The notes beneath the pieces are model-generated. The model did no database searches. It was not told the origin of the DNA and worked only from the letters and a program-made list of their open reading frames with translations. A stretch of 6,968 bases of DNA, from assembly GCA_002404795.1 (NCBI GenBank), contig DHKK01000169.1, forward strand, positions 1-6,968, given 5' to 3'. This document shows, in pieces, positions 4,845-6,968 of the stretch. How positions within the stretch are numbered: the first letter of the stretch is position 1; each line of letters opens with the position of its first letter. A program made the position numbers and the translations under genes. Source of the DNA: Clostridiales bacterium UBA4696. Its GTDB lineage: Bacteria > Bacillota > Clostridia > Oscillospirales > Oscillospiraceae.

Positions 4845-5408
4845 CTAAGACGGGAATGGAATCAGCTCCAGGATCAGATTTGCTGCGCCGGCGAGCAGCA
4901 TGACGAGGATGGGGCTGAGCTTCGTTCTGCGCAGCAGCAGAAGACTGCCTGCGAAGATCACGACCAGCCGCCAGTTCGTGCCTGCGAACGTCACGGCCTC
5001 GTCCCAGAACGCGGTGACGAGAATGCTGACGCCTGCCGAGGCAATCATCGCCACGACGGCCGGGCGCAGCGAGGTGAGCACGCCCTGCAGCAAAGAAAGT
5101 TTGCGGTAGCGCAGATACAGCCGCGCCAGCAGCGTCACCAGCACGCACGACGGCAGCATGCACCCCACCGTCGCCGCTAGCGCGCCCGAAACTCCCGCCA
5201 CGCGCAGCCCGACGAACGTCGCCGCGTTGATGGCGATCGGCCCCGGCGTCATCTGCGAGATGGTGACAAGGTCGGTGAACTCCGCCATGGCAAGCCAGCC
5301 GTGCTGCGTGACGATCTGCGCCTGGATGAGCGGCATGGCCGCGTAGCCGCCGCCGAAGCTGAACAGGCCGATCTGCAGAAAGCTCCAGAACAGCTGCAGC
5401 AGGATCAT
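4845..5408 (-). CDS. CHR-family transporter, second subunit (chromate-type)
   Basis: The 187-residue membrane protein belongs to the short-chain CHR (chromate ion transporter) family, in which two homologous single-domain proteins act together, as with YwrA/YwrB of Bacillus subtilis. The family marks are FSFGGG near the N-terminus (FGGG at 18-21) and TPGPIAIN (PGP at 55-57, Asn61). About five or six hydrophobic segments follow, ending ILELIPFPS. The start at 5408 is chosen because AAGGAGG lies eight bases before it, the domain begins at once, and the ATG overlaps the preceding stop as ATGA (5408-5405), implying translational coupling. A longer in-frame reading exists but would add a non-homologous basic stretch. 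Known members export chromate or import sulfate-like anions; the natural substrate in a gut anaerobe is uncertain. Confidence 0.85.
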   Translation of the reverse strand: MILLQLFWSFLQIGLFSFGGGYAAMPLIQAQIVTQHGWLAMAEFTDLVTISQMTPGPIAINAATFVGLRVAGVSGALAATVGCMLPSCVLVTLLARLYLRYRKLSLLQGVLTSLRPAVVAMIASAGVSILVTAFWDEAVTFAGTNWRLVVIFAGSLLLLRRTKLSPILVMLLAGAANLILELIPFPS

Positions 5409-5965
5409 CCGGCCTTCCTCCTTCCGAGCAGCGTCCGCGCCGTCCCCAGCGCGATGCAGCCGAGCACGATATAGACCACATTGACCTTGCACACGCATGA
5501 GAGCACGAAGGCCGCGGCCATGATGAGCATCGACGAGACGCTTTTCTGCCGCGCGATGTCCGCGCCCATGTCCCACACGACCGACGCGATGACCGCACCG
5601 ACGCCCGCCTGCATCCCGGCCAGCACCCGGCTGACCACGGCGTTGTCCCGGAACAGCTGATAGAAATAGGAGACGAGCGCGATGACAACGAACGGCGGGA
5701 TGACGGTGGCGACGGCCGCGGTGAGTGCCCCGGCCAGCCCTGCGAGCTTGTAGCCCACGACGATCGCGCCGTTGACCGCGATGGGGCCGGGAGAGGACTG
5801 CGCGATGGCGACCAGGTCGAGCATCTCGTCCTCGCTGATCCAGTGCCGCTCGTCCACAAACCGCTTTTTCATCAGCGAGACGATCACATAGCCCCCGCCG
5901 AAGGTAAACGCGCTGAGATACAGCGTGGAAAAAAACAGCTGGGGCAGAACGCTTTTTTTCTTCAT
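5405..5965 (-). CDS. CHR-family transporter, first subunit (chromate-type)
   Basis: The 186-residue protein is the partner of the following gene and its paralogue: FTFGGGYVIVSLMKKRF (FGGG at 22-25), DLVAIAQSSPGPIAVN (PGP at 59-61, Asn65), then hydrophobic helices and a basic C-terminus LLGRRKAG. The two chains most likely form an antiparallel heterodimer equal to one long-chain ChrA; this is known for the family, not shown here. The start at 5965 has a purine-rich AAGGAAGG 5-12 bases upstream. An upstream in-frame ATG at 5998 is rejected because it overlaps the likely promoter and adds eleven residues unlike the family. It is the first gene of a two-gene operon ending at the hairpin at 4804-4837. 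Confidence 0.85.
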   Translation of the reverse strand: MKKKSVLPQLFFSTLYLSAFTFGGGYVIVSLMKKRFVDERHWISEDEMLDLVAIAQSSPGPIAVNGAIVVGYKLAGLAGALTAAVATVIPPFVVIALVSYFYQLFRDNAVVSRVLAGMQAGVGAVIASVVWDMGADIARQKSVSSMLIMAAAFVLSCVCKVNVVYIVLGCIALGTARTLLGRRKAG

Positions 5966-5988
5966 GCGATCCTTCCTTTCTGCTGCCC

Positions 5989-6017
5989 AGTGTATCACAT
6001 CCGGCGGCAGAAGTAAA
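5989..6017 (-). promoter_or_regulatory. Candidate promoter for the CHR operon
   Basis: On the minus strand TTTACT (6017-6012) and TACACT (5994-5989) are 17 bases apart, each 4 of 6 consensus. The -35 hexamer is the same as at the NSS promoter. Transcription would start near 5982, giving a leader of about 17 bases. Confidence 0.5.
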
Positions 6018-6027
6018 ACCGGAACCG

Positions 6028-6059
6028 AAAAAATCCCGGCCGGAGTTCTCCGGCCGGGA
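6028..6059 (-). terminator. Rho-independent terminator of the SDR gene
   Basis: TCCCGGCCGGA (6034-6044) pairs perfectly with TCCGGCCGGGA (6049-6059) around the tetraloop GTTC. The minus-strand transcript then has six U (plus-strand A at 6028-6033). It lies 14 bases past the SDR stop and just ahead of the CHR promoter. Confidence 0.92.
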
Positions 6060-6073
6060 CGCGTTTGATATGC

Positions 6074-6823
6074 TCAGGTCTGCGCCGCGCCGTCGACGCT
6101 GACGACGGCCCCGGTCACGTAGCTGGCCAGGTCGCTTGCCAGGAACAAAAAGACGTTGGCGACCTCCTCCGGCTCGCCGATGCGCCGCAGCGGGATCGGC
6201 GCGGAAATCCGCGCGACCAGCTCTTCCGGCAGCGCCGCGACCATGTCCGTACGCGTCACACCCGGTGCGACGGCGTTGACGCGGATGCCGGCCGGGCCGA
6301 GCTCACGCGCCAGACTCTTTGTCAGGCCGTTGACGGCAAATTTGCTCGTGGGATAGCCGACACCGCTGGGCTGGCCGTAGAGGCTGACCATCGAGCTGGT
6401 GTTGACGATGCAGCCGTGTCCGGCCGCGCGCATGATGGGCTCGACGGCCTTGCAGCCGTTGAAGACCGCGGTCACGTTCAGATCCATGATCGCCTTGAAC
6501 GCTTCCGGCTTGTAGTCCGCCAGCGGCTCACGCGCGGAGATGCCCGCGTTGTTGACGAGAATATCCACCCCGCCGAACTGTGCCCGGACGGCCTCCACCG
6601 CCGCCTGCACGGACGCAAAGTCGGTCAGATCCGGCGCGAGGCCGATCACATCCCAGCCGGGCTCCTCCGCCTTGAGCGAGGTAACGGCCCGGTCGGCCGT
6701 CTCCTGCCGGCTGCCGAAGAGCGCGACGCGCGCGCCGTTCTGCAAAAAGACCCGGACGACAGCGAGCCCGATCCCCCGCGTCCCGCCCGTCACGATCGCT
6801 GTTTTTCCCTGCAGCAGTTCCAT
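6074..6823 (-). CDS. Short-chain dehydrogenase/reductase (FabG-like SDR), substrate unknown
   Basis: The 249-residue protein is a classical SDR, the usual length for FabG-like enzymes, which interconvert a ketone and an alcohol using NAD(P)H in the cytoplasm. The dinucleotide-binding motif TGGTRGIG is at residues 12-19, NNAG at 91-94, and the catalytic set is Asn116, Ser144, Tyr157 and Lys161 (YPTSK). PGVTRTDM (187-194) and the C-terminal VTGAVVSVDGA are also typical. Arg39 after the second strand hints at NADPH, as inference. Start 6823 is chosen because AGGAGGT lies six bases upstream and the Rossmann fold begins at once; an extension to 6889 would add 22 atypical residues. It is a single-gene unit, not beside fatty-acid genes, so the fatty-acid role of true FabG is not supported; a sugar, polyol or other alcohol substrate is as likely. 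Confidence 0.9.
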   Translation of the reverse strand: MELLQGKTAIVTGGTRGIGLAVVRVFLQNGARVALFGSRQETADRAVTSLKAEEPGWDVIGLAPDLTDFASVQAAVEAVRAQFGGVDILVNNAGISAREPLADYKPEAFKAIMDLNVTAVFNGCKAVEPIMRAAGHGCIVNTSSMVSLYGQPSGVGYPTSKFAVNGLTKSLARELGPAGIRVNAVAPGVTRTDMVAALPEELVARISAPIPLRRIGEPEEVANVFLFLASDLASYVTGAVVSVDGAAQT

Positions 6824-6859
6824 ATCCGTACCTCCTGAAACCAGAATTTTTATGCCCCT

Positions 6860-6889
6860 AGGATACCACATTCTATGAAAAAACACCAA
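6860..6889 (-). promoter_or_regulatory. Weak candidate promoter for the SDR gene
   Basis: On the minus strand TTGGTG (6889-6884, 3 of 6) and TATCCT (6865-6860, 4 of 6) are 18 bases apart, upstream of the ATG at 6823. The surrounding 6838-6948 is AT-rich and otherwise shows no gene. Confidence 0.3.
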
Positions 6890-6947
6890 TCCGGGTATCT
6901 AAATGCGGATATTTATGAAATACGATATATCAAAAACAGAATAAGGC

Positions 6948-6968
6948 AAAAGGCTCCCCTTCCAGGGG
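6948..6968. terminator. Partial terminator hairpin at the window edge
   Basis: AAAAGGCT followed by CCCCT (6956-6960), TCC and AGGGG (6964-6968) looks like the left arm, loop and start of the right arm of a terminator resembling that at 1597-1628. The rest is outside the window. If complete, it would end a gene to the right, probably with a U-run on the minus strand. Confidence 0.4.

Noticed and set aside
4744..5859. Minus-strand 371-codon frame overlapping both CHR genes
   Set aside because: Ser/Arg/Ala-rich shadow frame that crosses a terminator; the two CHR frames with motifs and an ATGA overlap explain the region.
6065..6838. Plus-strand open frame of 257 codons opposite the SDR gene
   Set aside because: No motifs and no ribosome binding site; the minus strand carries the full SDR catalytic set.
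1..6968. Mobile element, CRISPR array, tRNA or rRNA
   Set aside because: I see no transposase or integrase frame, no regularly spaced direct repeats, and no cloverleaf or rRNA-like stretch. The inverted repeats present are explained as terminators or operator candidates.

Overview
The window looks like a GC-rich member of the Bacillota, probably a gut-type Clostridia (Oscillospirales-like). The reasons are strong AGGAGG-type ribosome binding sites on almost every gene, short Gram-positive lipoproteins, compact GC-rich hairpin terminators, and an NSS transporter, an NCS2 permease and a two-gene CHR transporter of the type common in that group. The assignment is inference; no rRNA or marker gene is present.

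Left part (about 1-1630, plus strand): an envelope-associated region. A sigma-A-like promoter is covered by two copies of a 16-bp pseudo-palindrome, so it is probably repressor-controlled. It drives a 246-residue lipoprotein and, 43 bases later, a 59-residue two-helix membrane protein, followed by a hairpin terminator. A second unit with its own candidate promoter and two DNA dyads encodes a 112-residue lipoprotein. It ends at a strong terminator shared with the convergent minus-strand block.

Middle and right part (1635-6823, minus strand): four separate transcription units, each with its own terminator and most with a recognisable promoter. From right to left they are an SDR oxidoreductase, a two-gene CHR (chromate-type) transporter with an ATGA overlap, an NCS2 xanthine/uric-acid-type permease, and an NSS sodium-dependent transporter.

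The two secondary transporters are each interrupted by a single extra base. In the NSS gene the break lies exactly at CTT-TAA-C behind a GGAGGG, which resembles the release-factor-2 (prfB) +1 frameshift site. In the NCS2 gene the break separates a conventional ATG, its good ribosome binding site and the first 20 codons from the rest of the protein. They could be true pseudogenes, assembly errors or, for the NSS gene, programmed frameshifting; sequence alone cannot decide. I see no mobile element, CRISPR array, tRNA or rRNA. No clearly new multi-gene system is visible. The best leads are the frameshift site, the double operator, and the unrecognised lipoprotein plus small membrane protein pair.
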